Shown: piece by piece, positions 9,248-19,033 of the stretch | How the letters are laid out: each line of letters starts with the position of its first letter | Position numbering within the stretch: position 1 is the first letter of the stretch | Assembly: GCA_900068845.1 (NCBI GenBank) | Contig: CEFQ01000010.1 | Coordinates: 849,326 to 913,325, forward strand | Origin: Enterobacter ludwigii | GTDB lineage: Bacteria; Pseudomonadota; Gammaproteobacteria; Enterobacterales; Enterobacteriaceae | Reading direction: 5' to 3' | Length of the DNA stretch: 64,000 nucleotides | Made by a program: the position numbers and the translations under genes | Notes under the pieces: model-generated | What the model saw: the letters and a program-made list of their open reading frames with translations, nothing else | Database searches by the model: none | Told to the model about the DNA's origin: nothing

Positions 9248-10900
9248 ATGTTAAAACGAATCAATGTAGTGACCAGTTTACTTGCCGTATTGCTGGTTTT
9301 TGGCGCTTTACAATTACTGTCGGGGGGCTTGTTCTGGTCTGCCTTACAAAAAGATAAAGAGGCGTTTGCGGTGGCGCAGATCTCAACCAACAATGTTGGC
9401 GCGATGTCCGATGCCTGGATTGAACTGAACCAAACCCGCACGGTGCTCAACCGCGCCATGCTGCGTATGCAGGGCACCATGGCAGCCCAGGCCAATGGCG
9501 GTCAGTTGGGCGCGTTAATTACCCAGACTGAAAAGCAGCTCGATGTTGCCGCAGGCCACTATCAACGTTACTACGATTTACCCGCCACACCGGGCTTGCC
9601 GGATGCGTTGCGCGATAAATTAGAAGCGAACTATGCCGCGTTTAACGACGGACTCAAAGCGATGCTGGAACGCCTGAAAGCCAACGATCTGCAAGGGATG
9701 TTTGCGCAGAACATTGAAGCCAAACAAGTGGCGATGAAAGCCACCTACGAAGAGTGGCGCACGGCCCAAAGTGCGCTGGCAGCGGAAGGCGTGGCGCAAA
9801 ATCAGCGTGCCTTCCACACCATGATGTGGCTGCTGGCGTCTGTGGCGCTGGTGGTGATTGTCGTCATTGTTGGCTGTTGGTTCGGCTTACGCAGCGTGCT
9901 GATTCAGCCGCTGCATCAGCTGCTGGCACATATTCGCCATATCGCCGCAGGCGATCTCACCCAAAACATTGTGGTGGAAGGGCGTAATGAAATGAGCCAG
10001 TTGGCCGGTAGCCTGCATGAAATGCAGCAGTCGCTGGTGAGCACCGTAGGCAATGTGCGTGATGGTTCCGATGCGATTTTCACCGGTGCCAGCGAAATCG
10101 CCGCCGGTAATAACGATCTTTCGGCGCGTACTGAAGAACAAGCCGCTTCACTGGAGCAAACCGCTGCCAGCATGGAGCAGCTGACCGCTACGGTGAAACA
10201 GAATGCGGAAAATGCGCGTCAGGCCTCACAGCTGGCTCTCAGCGCTTCCGACACCGCGCGCAAAGGCGGCGAGGTGGTTGATGGTGTGGTGCGTACCATG
10301 CAGGATATTGCCGGCAGTTCGAAGAAGATCGCTGACATTATTAGTGTGATTGATGGCATTGCCTTCCAGACCAATATCCTGGCGCTGAATGCGGCGGTTG
10401 AAGCCGCGCGTGCCGGTGAGCAGGGCCGTGGTTTTGCCGTGGTGGCAGGTGAAGTGCGTAACCTGGCGCAGCGCAGTGCACAAGCGGCGAAAGAGATCAA
10501 AGGTTTGATTGAAGACTCGGTAAATCGCGTCAATAACGGCTCGCAGCTGGTCGGCACCGCCGGAGAAACCATGAATGATATCGTCGGCGCCGTTACGCGC
10601 GTTACCGATATTATGGGCGAGATTGCTTCGGCATCCGATGAACAGAGCCGCGGTATCGATCAGGTAGGGCAAGCGGTGACCGAGATGGATCGCGTCACGC
10701 AGCAGAACGCCTCGCTGGTAGAAGAGTCAGCCTCTGCCGCCGCGTCACTGGAAGAGCAGGCGAGCCGTTTGAGCCAGTCTGTCGCCGTATTCCGCATTCC
10801 GCGCGCCACTCAGGCGCAGCCAAAGGTGCGTCAGGCCGTCAGCGTCCCGCGCAAAGCGGTGAGCGCGCCGGTGGCGGAAGGTAATTGGGAAACGTTTTAA
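9248..10900 (+). CDS. Methyl-accepting chemotaxis protein 2 (Tar/Tsr class)
   Basis: A 550-residue receptor with the same architecture as its neighbours: membrane helices at about 7-30 and 190-212, HAMP, methylation helices, a tip identical in [20 protein letters not shown], and tail NWETF. From HAMP onward it is almost identical to receptor 1, but the periplasmic domain has diverged. Arg64, Asn68, Arg69 and Arg73 are all present in [14 protein letters not shown], yet the distal helix reads [15 protein letters not shown], without the PTQ element of Tsr and Tar. An amino acid or related small ligand is plausible but unknown. It is flanked by the two 102-bp repeats and has its own FliA-type promoter. 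Confidence 0.93.
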   Translation: MLKRINVVTSLLAVLLVFGALQLLSGGLFWSALQKDKEAFAVAQISTNNVGAMSDAWIELNQTRTVLNRAMLRMQGTMAAQANGGQLGALITQTEKQLDVAAGHYQRYYDLPATPGLPDALRDKLEANYAAFNDGLKAMLERLKANDLQGMFAQNIEAKQVAMKATYEEWRTAQSALAAEGVAQNQRAFHTMMWLLASVALVVIVVIVGCWFGLRSVLIQPLHQLLAHIRHIAAGDLTQNIVVEGRNEMSQLAGSLHEMQQSLVSTVGNVRDGSDAIFTGASEIAAGNNDLSARTEEQAASLEQTAASMEQLTATVKQNAENARQASQLALSASDTARKGGEVVDGVVRTMQDIAGSSKKIADIISVIDGIAFQTNILALNAAVEAARAGEQGRGFAVVAGEVRNLAQRSAQAAKEIKGLIEDSVNRVNNGSQLVGTAGETMNDIVGAVTRVTDIMGEIASASDEQSRGIDQVGQAVTEMDRVTQQNASLVEESASAAASLEEQASRLSQSVAVFRIPRATQAQPKVRQAVSVPRKAVSAPVAEGNWETF

Positions 10901-10916
10901 CGTCTGAGTCGTTTAT

Positions 10917-11018
10917 CCCTCACCCCGGCCCTCTCCCGCAAGCGGGAGAGGGAGACGCTGCCATATGTAAGCGCGATCGGTTCCCTCTCCCACTTGTGGG
11001 AGAGGGTTAGGGTGAGGG
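10917..11018. repeat. 102-bp GC-rich inverted repeat, copy 2
   Basis: Near-identical to 8946-9047 (4 mismatches in 102 bases) and in the same position, just after a chemoreceptor stop codon. It has the same two strong hairpins and outer arms. Confidence 0.9.
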
Positions 11019-11071
11019 GCAGCGAGCACATCCTCCTTCATCCCCGCTGGTCCAACCCCTTCTAACACACA

Positions 11072-11098
11072 TAAAGATCCCCTCAGGAAAGCCGATAA
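11072..11098 (+). promoter_or_regulatory. FliA (sigma-28) promoter of the Tsr-like gene
   Basis: TAAAGATC (11072-11079), 11 bases, GCCGATAA (11091-11098). The -10 block is a perfect FliA consensus and the -35 matches 6 of 8. This is the strongest of the three FliA promoters in the cluster. Confidence 0.88.
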
Positions 11099-11129
11099 CA
11101 GGAGCGATCCGCCAACCAATGAGGTGTTT

Positions 11130-12806
11130 ATGTTAAGTCGTATTCGTGTTGTATCCGGCCTGCTGTGCGTGCTGGCGCTCTTTGCCTTACTGCAGCTGTT
11201 TTCCGGTGGGGTGTTCTACTCCACGGTAAAAGCCGATAAAGATAATTTTGCCTATAACCAGCGTCTGAGCACGCTGCAGCGGGCAATGGGCACCTCATGG
11301 GTATCGCTGGTTCAGGCGCGTAATACGCTGAACCGTGCGGGCATCCGATACCTGCTGGACAGTCAGCAGGCTGGCTCAGGCGCAACCGTGAAAGATCTGG
11401 TGGCGCTGGCGAGCGAGGAGTTGAAGCACGCTGATGAAGGTTTTGCCGAATTTAACGCCAACCTGTCTGAAAAGGGCAAAAAGGCAGAGAACGTGCTGAC
11501 GCTGCAGGCCAACTACAACGCCTATCGGGGTGCACTGGGTGAGTTGATCGATTTCCTCGGTAGCGGAAATTTCAAAGGATTTGTCGATCAACCGACGCAA
11601 GGATTCCAGGACAAATTCGCCAAAGATTACAACGCGTGGCTGAGCTACAACATCGTGTTGGCGAATCAGGGCATTGAGGCCAATGACGCCGCTTATAGCA
11701 AGTCAATCATGCTCGTCGTCGGCACGCTGCTGGTGACCTTGCTGGTGATTGCGCTGGTGTGGAGCGGCATGCGCACGGTGCTGATTCGTCCGCTGAAGCA
11801 GAGCATCGAGCACATTCGGCACATTGCACGGGGCGATTTGACGCAGCAGGTGGAAATCAGTGTGCGCAATGAGATGGGCGAACTGCTGACCTCAGTACAA
11901 GAGATGCAGCAAGAACTGGCGCGGACGGTGCGTATCGTGCGTGACGGTTCCGATGCGATCTACACCGGGGCCAGCGAAATCGCCATGGGCAACAACGATC
12001 TCTCCTCACGTACCGAGCAGCAAGCGGCTTCGCTGGAAGAGACCGCTGCCAGCATGGAGCAGCTGACCGCTACGGTGAAGCAGAACGCTGAAAATGCCCG
12101 TCAGGCATCGCAACTGGCGCTCACTGCCTCTGAAACCGCGCAGCAGGGCGGCAAAGTGGTGGATGGCGTGGTCACCACCATGAAAGAGATCACCGGCAGC
12201 TCGAAGAAAATCGCTGACATCATCAGCGTGATCGATGGCATCGCCTTCCAGACCAATATCCTCGCACTGAACGCCGCAGTGGAAGCTGCGCGCGCCGGTG
12301 AGCAGGGACGGGGTTTTGCCGTGGTAGCGGGTGAGGTGCGCAGTCTGGCACAGCGCAGCGCACAGGCGGCGAAAGAGATTAAAGGATTGATCGAAGATTC
12401 GGTCAGCCGCGTCAACACCGGTTCCGTGCTGGTGGAGAGCGCCGGGGAAACCATGACCAACATCGTGAATGCGGTCACGCGCGTCACCGACATCATGGGC
12501 GAAATCGCCTCGGCGTCGGACGAGCAGAGCCGTGGTATCGATCAGGTTGGCCTGGCGGTGAACGAGATGGATCGCGTGACGCAGCAGAACGCAGCCCTGG
12601 TAGAAGAGTCTGCTACCGCGGCGGCCGCGCTGGAAGATCAGGCAAGCCGACTGAAACAGTCGGTTGCGGTGTTCAATATAGGTAAAGAATTTGTCGTTCA
12701 GGCCGTTAACGTATCTACAGCGGCAAAAAATTTGCGTTCTGGTGCGCCAAAAACATTGGCACCTGCAGGCGCACGTAGCACTGAAGATAACTGGGAAACC
12801 TTTTAA
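11130..12806 (+). CDS. Methyl-accepting chemotaxis protein 3, Tsr-like (serine receptor candidate)
   Basis: A 558-residue chemoreceptor. I choose ATG 11130 ([10 protein letters not shown]) with TGAGGTG just upstream over the GTG six bases earlier; with this start Arg64, Asn68, Arg69 and Arg73 in [16 protein letters not shown] fall at exactly the Tsr ligand-binding positions. Thr156 in [11 protein letters not shown] also matches Tsr. Serine sensing is therefore likely; Phe152 of Tsr is Val here. The rest is the standard two-helix, HAMP, methylation region, tip and NWETF tail. A hairpin follows (12814-12831), then cheR, so it heads the receptor-cheRBYZ transcription unit. Confidence 0.93.
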   Translation: MLSRIRVVSGLLCVLALFALLQLFSGGVFYSTVKADKDNFAYNQRLSTLQRAMGTSWVSLVQARNTLNRAGIRYLLDSQQAGSGATVKDLVALASEELKHADEGFAEFNANLSEKGKKAENVLTLQANYNAYRGALGELIDFLGSGNFKGFVDQPTQGFQDKFAKDYNAWLSYNIVLANQGIEANDAAYSKSIMLVVGTLLVTLLVIALVWSGMRTVLIRPLKQSIEHIRHIARGDLTQQVEISVRNEMGELLTSVQEMQQELARTVRIVRDGSDAIYTGASEIAMGNNDLSSRTEQQAASLEETAASMEQLTATVKQNAENARQASQLALTASETAQQGGKVVDGVVTTMKEITGSSKKIADIISVIDGIAFQTNILALNAAVEAARAGEQGRGFAVVAGEVRSLAQRSAQAAKEIKGLIEDSVSRVNTGSVLVESAGETMTNIVNAVTRVTDIMGEIASASDEQSRGIDQVGLAVNEMDRVTQQNAALVEESATAAAALEDQASRLKQSVAVFNIGKEFVVQAVNVSTAAKNLRSGAPKTLAPAGARSTEDNWETF

Positions 12807-12813
12807 TCCTTGT

Positions 12814-12831
12814 GGCCGCCGCAAGGCGGCC
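12814..12831 (+). terminator. Hairpin between receptor 3 and cheR
   Basis: GGCCGCC, loop GCAA, GGCGGCC. There is no T tract, so it is more likely an mRNA processing or attenuation hairpin than a full stop before cheR. Confidence 0.5.
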
Positions 12832-12909
12832 CATGAGAATGGCGCGACTGGCAGCACAGTAGCAACCGCAGTATCACAATTTAAACAGTTTGTTGCCGGG
12901 TGACCTGAA

Positions 12910-13785
12910 ATGAAGAAATCGACGTTATTGGATCAAAGTGAAGCGACATCGCTGCTCTCGCAAATGGTGCAGCGCTTACCGCTCTCAGATACTCATTTTC
13001 GTCGTATTAGCCAGCTGATTTATCAGCGCGCGGGCATTGTGCTGGCCGACCACAAGCGCGAGATGGTTTACAACCGTTTAGTGCGTCGTCTGCGCACGCT
13101 GAATATCGATGACTTTGGTCGTTATCTGGCGTTGCTGGAACACGACCAAAACAGTGCTGAGTGGCAGGCGTTTATCAACGCGCTGACCACCAACCTGACC
13201 TCTTTCTTCCGCGAGGCGCATCACTTCCCGATCCTCGCGGATCATGCGCGTAAGCGCACGGGAAATTACAGCGTGTGGAGCACCGCCGCCTCAACCGGCG
13301 AAGAGCCGTACTCCATCGCCATGACATTGGCAGAAACGCTGGGCACCGGTCCGGGTAAATTCCAGGTACACGCCAGCGATATTGATACGCAGGTGTTAGA
13401 AAAAGCCGTGGCGGGCGTCTATCGCCAGGAAGAGCTGCGCACGTTATCGCAGTCGCAGCTGCAGCGCTTTTTCCTGCGTGGCACTGGCCCGCACGAAGGC
13501 ATGGTGCGCGTGCGTTCCGACCTCGCCAACATGGTGAACTATTCGCAACTGAATTTACTGGCCAACGACTGGGCGTTGCCGGGTCCGTTCGACGCGATCT
13601 TCTGTCGCAACGTGATGATCTATTTCGATAAAGAGACGCAGGAACAGATTCTGCGCCGTTTCGTGCCCCTGCTGAAACCCGGCGGTCTGCTGTTTGCCGG
13701 GCATTCAGAGAACTTTAGTCAGATCAGTAAAGAGTTCTGGCTGCGTGGACAGACAGTCTATGGACTGAGCAAGGAAAGACGATGA
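12910..13785 (+). CDS. cheR: Chemoreceptor glutamate methyltransferase CheR
   Basis: CheR methylates receptor glutamates with S-adenosylmethionine, giving sensory adaptation. The 291-residue protein has the N-terminal helical domain ([30 protein letters not shown]), then the methyltransferase fold with the SAM loop [19 protein letters not shown], acidic [20 protein letters not shown] and the C-terminal [10 protein letters not shown]. The [12 protein letters not shown] segment is also typical. It should bind the NWETF tails of the three receptors just upstream. The stop overlaps cheB by four bases. Confidence 0.97.
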   Translation: MKKSTLLDQSEATSLLSQMVQRLPLSDTHFRRISQLIYQRAGIVLADHKREMVYNRLVRRLRTLNIDDFGRYLALLEHDQNSAEWQAFINALTTNLTSFFREAHHFPILADHARKRTGNYSVWSTAASTGEEPYSIAMTLAETLGTGPGKFQVHASDIDTQVLEKAVAGVYRQEELRTLSQSQLQRFFLRGTGPHEGMVRVRSDLANMVNYSQLNLLANDWALPGPFDAIFCRNVMIYFDKETQEQILRRFVPLLKPGGLLFAGHSENFSQISKEFWLRGQTVYGLSKERR

Positions 13786-14831
13786 GCAAAATCACCGTGA
13801 TGTGCGTGGATGACTCTGCGCTAATGCGTCAGTTGATGACGGAAATCATCAACAGCCATCCCGATATGGAGATGGTCGCGAGTGCGCCAGATCCCCTGGT
13901 GGCGCGGGATTTAATCAAACAGTACAACCCGCAGGTGTTGACGCTGGATGTGGAAATGCCGCGAATGGATGGCCTCGATTTCCTCGAGAAGCTGATGCGC
14001 CTGCGTCCGATGCCGGTAGTGATGGTTTCCTCGCTGACCGGTAAAGGATCGGAAGTGACGCTGCGCGCGCTGGAGTTAGGTGCGGTGGATTTCGTCACCA
14101 AGCCACAGCTTGGCATCCGTGAAGGCATGCTGGCCTACAGCCAGATGATTGCCGATAAAATTCGCGCCGCCGCGCGCGCCAAACTGCATGTGCGGGCCTC
14201 TGCACCGATGCCGGTGATGCTGAAAGCGGGGCCGCTGCTGAGCAGTGAAAAGCTGATCGCCATCGGCTCGTCCACCGGCGGCACCGAAGCGATTCGCCAT
14301 GTATTACAGCCGCTGCCGGCGACCAGCCCAGCGCTGCTGATTACGCAACACATGCCGCCGGGTTTTACCCGCTCGTTTGCCGAGCGACTGAACAAACTGT
14401 GCCAGATCACCGTGAAAGAAGCGGAAGACGGCGAGCGTATTTTACCGGGCCATGCCTATATCGCGCCAGGCGCGATGCACATGGAATTGGCGCGCAGTGG
14501 CGCGAACTATGTGGTGAAACTGAATGACGGTCCGCCGGTGAACCGACACAAGCCATCGGTTGATGTGCTGTTCCGTTCGGTGGCGGTCCATGCAGGACGA
14601 AATGCGGTTGGCGTGATCCTGACCGGGATGGGTAACGATGGCGCGGCCGGGATGCTGGAAATGCATCGCGCCGGCGCCTGGACCATCGCCCAGGATGAAG
14701 CCAGCTGCGTGGTATTTGGCATGCCGCGCGAAGCGATTGCGATGGGCGGCACCAGTGAAGTGGTCGATTTGGGCCACATCAGTCAGCACATGCTGGCGAA
14801 AATTAGCGCCGGACAGGCATTGCGAATTTAA
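13782..14831 (+). CDS. cheB: Chemoreceptor methylesterase/deamidase CheB
   Basis: CheB removes receptor methyl groups and is switched on by phosphate from CheA. This 349-residue protein has a receiver domain with Asp10, Asp11 and phospho-acceptor Asp56 ([12 protein letters not shown]), a linker (about 125-150), and an esterase domain whose Ser164 ([11 protein letters not shown]), His190 ([10 protein letters not shown]) and Asp286 ([11 protein letters not shown]) match the catalytic triad of the enterobacterial enzyme. It starts within the cheR stop codon, so the opposing adaptation enzymes are translationally coupled. Confidence 0.97.
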   Translation: MSKITVMCVDDSALMRQLMTEIINSHPDMEMVASAPDPLVARDLIKQYNPQVLTLDVEMPRMDGLDFLEKLMRLRPMPVVMVSSLTGKGSEVTLRALELGAVDFVTKPQLGIREGMLAYSQMIADKIRAAARAKLHVRASAPMPVMLKAGPLLSSEKLIAIGSSTGGTEAIRHVLQPLPATSPALLITQHMPPGFTRSFAERLNKLCQITVKEAEDGERILPGHAYIAPGAMHMELARSGANYVVKLNDGPPVNRHKPSVDVLFRSVAVHAGRNAVGVILTGMGNDGAAGMLEMHRAGAWTIAQDEASCVVFGMPREAIAMGGTSEVVDLGHISQHMLAKISAGQALRI

Positions 14832-14870
14832 CAAGCCCGTCCTGCTGGACGAGACAACACGGGAGTAGAT

Positions 14871-15260
14871 ATGGCTGATAAAAATATGCGCTTTTTGGTG
14901 GTGGATGACTTCAATACGATGCGTCGTATCGTCCGTAACCTGCTGAAAGAGCTTGGATTCAATAACGTCGAAGAAGCAGAAGACGGCGTCGATGCCCTGA
15001 CTAAACTGCGTGCAGGCGGCTTTGATTTCGTGGTTTCAGACTGGAACATGCCGAACATGGACGGTCTGGAACTGCTGCAAACCATTCGTGCCGATGCCAC
15101 GCTGAATAAACTGCCGGTACTGATGGTCACCGCGGAAGCGAAGAAAGAGAACATCATCGCAGCAGCGCAAGCGGGCGCCAGCGGCTACGTGGTGAAACCG
15201 TTCACCGCGGCCACGCTGGAAGAGAAGTTAGGCAAAATATTCGAAAAACTGGGTATGTAA
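14871..15260 (+). CDS. cheY: Chemotaxis response regulator CheY
   Basis: Phosphorylated CheY binds FliM and makes the motor turn clockwise. The 129-residue single receiver domain carries the acidic pair in LVVDDF, the phospho-acceptor Asp in [11 protein letters not shown] (Asp57 in E. coli numbering), the switch Thr in [11 protein letters not shown] and the conserved Lys in YVVKPFT. It is almost identical to E. coli CheY. It follows cheB by 39 bases with a GGGAG ribosome site. Confidence 0.98.
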   Translation: MADKNMRFLVVDDFNTMRRIVRNLLKELGFNNVEEAEDGVDALTKLRAGGFDFVVSDWNMPNMDGLELLQTIRADATLNKLPVLMVTAEAKKENIIAAAQAGASGYVVKPFTAATLEEKLGKIFEKLGM

Positions 15261-15269
15261 GGAGATGTG

Positions 15270-15911
15270 ATGAGCGACCTTCCGAAATCAACCGAAGAAG
15301 CCTCGGCACACGACATTATTACCCGCATCGGCTCACTGACGCGCATGTTGCGCGACAGTCTGCGTGAGCTGGGGTTAGACCAGGCAATAGCAGAAGCGGC
15401 GGAAGCAATTCCTGACGCGCGCGATCGTCTGGATTATGTTGTGCAAATGACGGCGCAAGCGGCTGAACGTGCGTTGAACTGCGTTGAAGCAGCGCAGCCA
15501 CACCAGGACCAAATGGAAGCCAACGCCAACCAGCTGAAAGGCCGCTGGGATGCGTGGTTTGAAAATCCGATTGAACTGACAGATGCGCGCGAGTTGGTTT
15601 CGGATACGCGCCAGTTCCTGACTGACGTTCCGGGACACACGTCGTACACCAACAAGCAGTTGCTCGAAATCATGATGGCGCAGGATTTCCAGGACCTTAC
15701 CGGTCAGGTGATCAAGCGCATGATGGATGTGATCCAGGAGATCGAGCGTCAGCTGTTGATGGTGCTGTTGGAGAATATGCCAGAAGCCAACGCCGCAGCC
15801 CGTAAGGATGCGACCAGCTTGCTGAATGGTCCGCAGATCCATGCCAATGCACCCGGCGTGGTCGCGAACCAGGATCAGGTTGATGACCTGCTGGATAGCT
15901 TAGGGTTTTAA
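15270..15911 (+). CDS. cheZ: CheY phosphatase CheZ
   Basis: CheZ speeds CheY dephosphorylation and ends the tumble signal. The 213-residue helical protein contains [20 protein letters not shown], the active segment [19 protein letters not shown] (catalytic Asp and Gln) and the C-terminal CheY-binding tail [13 protein letters not shown] choose ATG 15270 because GGAG at 15261-15264 is spaced for it; an in-frame GTG three bases earlier is the alternative. It is the last gene of the chemotaxis operon; flhB does not follow as it does in E. coli. Confidence 0.96.
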   Translation: MSDLPKSTEEASAHDIITRIGSLTRMLRDSLRELGLDQAIAEAAEAIPDARDRLDYVVQMTAQAAERALNCVEAAQPHQDQMEANANQLKGRWDAWFENPIELTDARELVSDTRQFLTDVPGHTSYTNKQLLEIMMAQDFQDLTGQVIKRMMDVIQEIERQLLMVLLENMPEANAAARKDATSLLNGPQIHANAPGVVANQDQVDDLLDSLGF

Positions 15912-15924
15912 TGTTTTGGCTAGC

Positions 15925-15980
15925 GGTCGGCATAAATGCCGACCCTACGCCGTTTTGTAGGGTGGGCATGCATGCCCACC
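15925..15980. repeat. Paired palindromic element after cheZ
   Basis: GGTCGGCATAAATGCCGACC (15925-15944) and the perfect 20-base palindrome GGTGGGCATGCATGCCCACC (15961-15980) flank ACCCTAC/GTAGGGT arms that also pair across GCCGTTTT. Together they could fold as three adjacent stems. It may serve as the cheZ 3' end. It is a different family from the GTAGCGGCGC palindromes. Confidence 0.8.
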
Positions 15981-16001
15981 TGGTCAAAGCGTGCAGTAAA
16001 A

Positions 16002-16823
16002 TCACGATGCCGCACGTTTTCTCAACCCTTCCGCTTCCGCCACCAGCACCTGTACACCCAACGCCTCAAACGCCGCGATCTGCGCCGAAGTAATGCCGCT
16101 ATCGGTAATCAAATAGTGAATATGGCTCCAGTCGCACGGTAAGGCGAACATCGAAACCTTATCAATCTTGCTGGAATCGGCCACCACATAGACGGTATTG
16201 GCGGATTTGATCATCGCCATTTTAACCTTGATATCGGTCTCGCTGGGAAAGCTCAAACCCAAACGCGGTGAGATACACGCCGTGGCAAGAAACAGCTTCT
16301 CCGCCAGGACGTTTTCGAAAAACGAGGCGGCTTTCTCTCCCGACGTCGATAGCGTAGGAAACTTGAAGGTGCCTCCGGTCAGTAAAATATTGATGCCCGG
16401 TTCACCGCCCAGCTTCAGCGCAATATTCACCGCGGTGGTGATCACTGACAACCGGCGTATATGGCTAATCGCCTCGGCAATCGCCGTGGTGGTCGTGCCG
16501 GAATCGAAAATCACCGTATCGCCATTTTCAACATACTGTGCGGCAAGTCGGCCAATCGCCTGTTTTTCATCGAGATGCGTCTGACGCTCCAGCAGCATCG
16601 CGCCGGTATTGCGCTTGCCGGTCATCAGCGTAGCGCCGCCGTGATAACGCTGCACGTGCCCCTCTTGCTGCAACATGCGCAGATCAGTACGAATTGTCGC
16701 TTCCGTCAGGCCAAAGGTATCGGTTAACGCTTTTACCGTGACGGTGCCGTCTTCGCGGATCATCTCCAGAATCTTCTCACGGCGTTGCTGCATATCAGCC
16801 AACTGCTCAGTTTTGCTTTTCAA
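16002..16823 (-). CDS. DeoR-family transcription regulator of the adjacent sugar/polyol operon
   Basis: The N-terminus has a DeoR helix-turn-helix (QQRREKILEMIREDG, LTEATIRTDLRMLQQEGHVQRYHGGA) and the rest is a DeoR sugar-phosphate sensor domain (DSGTTTTAIAEAI, LLTGGTF). Such proteins are usually repressors released by a phosphorylated sugar or polyol. I prefer TTG 16823 as start because GAGGGAG lies eight bases upstream and the 273-residue product has the usual length; TTG 16865 or GTG 16862 would add about 14 residues without a good ribosome site. It is divergent from the transport and dehydrogenase operon at 17202, its likely target. Confidence 0.9.
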   Translation of the reverse strand: MKSKTEQLADMQQRREKILEMIREDGTVTVKALTDTFGLTEATIRTDLRMLQQEGHVQRYHGGATLMTGKRNTGAMLLERQTHLDEKQAIGRLAAQYVENGDTVIFDSGTTTTAIAEAISHIRRLSVITTAVNIALKLGGEPGINILLTGGTFKFPTLSTSGEKAASFFENVLAEKLFLATACISPRLGLSFPSETDIKVKMAMIKSANTVYVVADSSKIDKVSMFALPCDWSHIHYLITDSGITSAQIAAFEALGVQVLVAEAEGLRKRAAS

Positions 16824-17201
16824 TCGAAATGCTCCCTCTTTCCAATCACGGTCTGATTCCACCAAAAAGTAAACCCGAGCTGATTTTACTCTGCGTTTTG
16901 GCCATTTGCGAGGCAGCTTCCAGAAATGATGATTTTCGAATGAAAATAATAATCAGCTATGCGATTGATTTCGCAGAAAGCCGTTAGCCACTCTATCCAT
17001 GCGCCACATGCCGTCATTTTTTCAAATTCAATAAAATCATGGGGATAAATTTTATTGCTGCAATTTGTATGAAATTTGATCTTCCCCACAAACCATTATT
17101 TATCGATAGCTTATATTTTTGTTCGAAAATGATATTTGTAATAACGATAATCCTGCCAGCGGTAAACCTAGCCGTAGCGTAATGATGAAAGGAGTGAGTG
17201 A
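16824..17201. other. Divergent control region, regulator and sugar operon
   Basis: AT-rich, with no gene. TTCGAA-centred sequences occur at 16935-16940 (in TTTTCGAATGAAAAT) and 17122-17127 (in GTTCGAAAATGA). Both contain TTCGAA next to an ATGA or ATGAAAAT flank and are candidate DeoR-type operators. A strong ribosome site, AAGGAGTG, precedes the first dehydrogenase. I cannot place promoters with confidence. Confidence 0.5.
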
Positions 17202-17999
17202 ATGAGTGGGGAATATGACGTTAACCTGCGCTACGGCGTGAACATTGAGCAGGATTTAACCGGGAAAGTGGCGGTGGTCACTGGCGGGCTAGGCGGGATT
17301 GCGATGGCCAGTAACGCCATGCTGCTGGAGAAAGGGGCGCGGCTGGCGCTGCTCTATCCGCCATTCGAAAGCGACAAAGTGGCTGGCGTGCAGGATCAGT
17401 TTGCGGCCGATCGCGTGCTGCTGGTGTGCTGTGACGTAACCGATCCTTCCTCGGTTGACGCGGCATTCAATCACGTCGAACAGCATTATGGCCAGATCGA
17501 TATTCTGGTGAACTGCGCGGGCTACGTCATGTTGCAGCCGGTATTAGAAACCGATTTTGCCGAGTGGCAAAAGCAGATTGACGTCAATCTCACTGGGCCT
17601 TTCCTCTGCTCGCAGGCGGCGGGTAAACGCATGGTGCGTGCCGGTAACGGCGGCAAAATCATCAACATTGCCTCGCAGGCGGCATCCATCGCTATCGACA
17701 ACCACGTTGCCTACACCTCTGCCAAAGCCGGCCTGCTCGGCATGACCAAAGTGATGGCCAAAGAGTTTGCTCCGCATCGCATTAACGTCAACACCTTGTC
17801 GCCCACCGTGGTGCTGACGCCAATGGGTGAAAAAGCCTGGCGCGGTGAGAAGGGCGAACAGATGAAAAAACTCATCCCACTGGGACGCTTTGCCTACACC
17901 GACGAAATCGCCGCTGCGGTGCTGTTCTTCGCCAGCAACGGCAGCGACATGATCACCGGCGCAGATTTGATGATCGACGGTGGCTTTACCATCTGGTAA
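17202..17999 (+). CDS. Short-chain dehydrogenase/reductase, first of the sugar/polyol operon
   Basis: A 265-residue classical SDR. The NAD(P)-binding segment is VAVVTGGLGGIAMA (the TGxxxGIx glycine motif as TGGLGGI), followed by CCDVTD, the NCAG motif (LVNCAGY), active-site Ser in INIASQAAS, and Tyr/Lys in VAYTSAKAG. The C-terminal GADLMIDGGF is typical. Substrate specificity cannot be read from sequence; the neighbouring transporter suggests oxidation of an imported polyol or sugar to a keto compound. It precedes the binding-protein gene by 56 bases and follows AAGGAGTG. Family call is firm, reaction is inferred. Confidence 0.88.
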   Translation: MSGEYDVNLRYGVNIEQDLTGKVAVVTGGLGGIAMASNAMLLEKGARLALLYPPFESDKVAGVQDQFAADRVLLVCCDVTDPSSVDAAFNHVEQHYGQIDILVNCAGYVMLQPVLETDFAEWQKQIDVNLTGPFLCSQAAGKRMVRAGNGGKIINIASQAASIAIDNHVAYTSAKAGLLGMTKVMAKEFAPHRINVNTLSPTVVLTPMGEKAWRGEKGEQMKKLIPLGRFAYTDEIAAAVLFFASNGSDMITGADLMIDGGFTIW

Positions 18000-18055
18000 C
18001 GCCGCGCCAACACCAGAACGGCTGACCCTGCAAATACAACAAAGAGAAAACCACC

Positions 18056-18991
18056 ATGAAAAAACCTACCCTGCTGTTGACTGCCATTGCCAGTTGCCTG
18101 ATCGCGCAAGCCAGTTTCGCTGCCGAAAAGGGCACCATCATGATCCTGGTGAACTCACTGGATAACCCGTATTACGCCTCTGAAGCCAAAGGTGCCAACC
18201 TCAAAGCGCAAGAGCTGGGCTATAAAACCAGCGTGCTGTCGCATGGCGAAGATGTGAAAAAGCAAAGTGAACTGATTGATGCCGCCATCGGTAAAAAAGT
18301 ACAGGGCATTGTGCTGGATAACGCCGACTCCACCGCCAGCGTTGCGGCAATTAAAAAAGCCAAAGATGCCGGAATTCCTGTGGTGCTGATTAACCGCGAG
18401 ATTCCGGTGGATGACGTGGCGCTGGCACAAATCACCCATAACAACTTCCAGGCCGGTTCCGACGTGGCGAACGTCTTTGTTGAGAAGATGGGTGAAAAGG
18501 GCAGCTACGCCGAACTCACCTGTAACCTTGCCGACAACAACTGCGTCACGCGTTCCAAATCCTTTCACCAGGTTCTCGACCAATATTCAGACATGAAAAG
18601 TGTCGCGCGTCAGGATGCGAAAGGCACGCTGATTGACGGCAAACGCATCATGGACAGCATCCTGCAGGCGCATCCGGATGTGAAAGGGGTGATCTGCGGT
18701 AACGGACCGGTGGCGCTGGGCGCGATTGCGGCGCTGAAAGCGGCGGGCCGTAGCGATGTCATCGTGGTGGGCATTGACGGCAGCAATGATGAACGTGATG
18801 CGGTGGAGAAAGGCGACCTGAAAGCCACGGTAATGCTGCAGGCGCAAGCCATTGCCGCGCAGGGCGTAACCGACCTCGACAACTTTATTCAGAAAGGCAC
18901 CAAGCCTGAGAAGCAGCGCGTCATGTTCCGCGGCATTCTTATTACGCCAGACAACGCCAAAGGCGTGCAGGACTTTAACTTCAAGTCGTAA
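18056..18991 (+). CDS. Periplasmic sugar-binding protein of an ABC transporter (ribose type)
   Basis: A 311-residue protein with a cleavable signal peptide (MKKPTLLLTAIASCLIAQA, cleavage probably after SFA) and a periplasmic-binding-protein type 1 fold. GTIMILVNSLDNPYYASEAK, GADLKAQ-like GANLKAQELGY, LDNADSTASVAAIKKA, VVLINREIP and VVGIDGSNDERDAVEKG align in order with RbsB-like proteins. The ligand is probably a pentose, tetritol or similar polyol, but this is not determined. A strong hairpin follows (19002-19020), as is usual after binding-protein genes that need more product than the membrane parts. Confidence 0.9.
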   Translation: MKKPTLLLTAIASCLIAQASFAAEKGTIMILVNSLDNPYYASEAKGANLKAQELGYKTSVLSHGEDVKKQSELIDAAIGKKVQGIVLDNADSTASVAAIKKAKDAGIPVVLINREIPVDDVALAQITHNNFQAGSDVANVFVEKMGEKGSYAELTCNLADNNCVTRSKSFHQVLDQYSDMKSVARQDAKGTLIDGKRIMDSILQAHPDVKGVICGNGPVALGAIAALKAAGRSDVIVVGIDGSNDERDAVEKGDLKATVMLQAQAIAAQGVTDLDNFIQKGTKPEKQRVMFRGILITPDNAKGVQDFNFKS

Positions 18992-19001
18992 TCAACGCGG
19001 T

Positions 19002-19020
19002 GCGCCCGGTTACCGGGCGC
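19002..19020 (+). terminator. Intra-operon hairpin after the binding-protein gene
   Basis: GCGCCCGG, loop TTA, CCGGGCGC. It lacks a T tract and lies just before the next ribosome site, so it probably stabilises the upstream mRNA rather than ending transcription. Confidence 0.6.
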
Positions 19021-19033
19021 CCAGGAGAATGTG

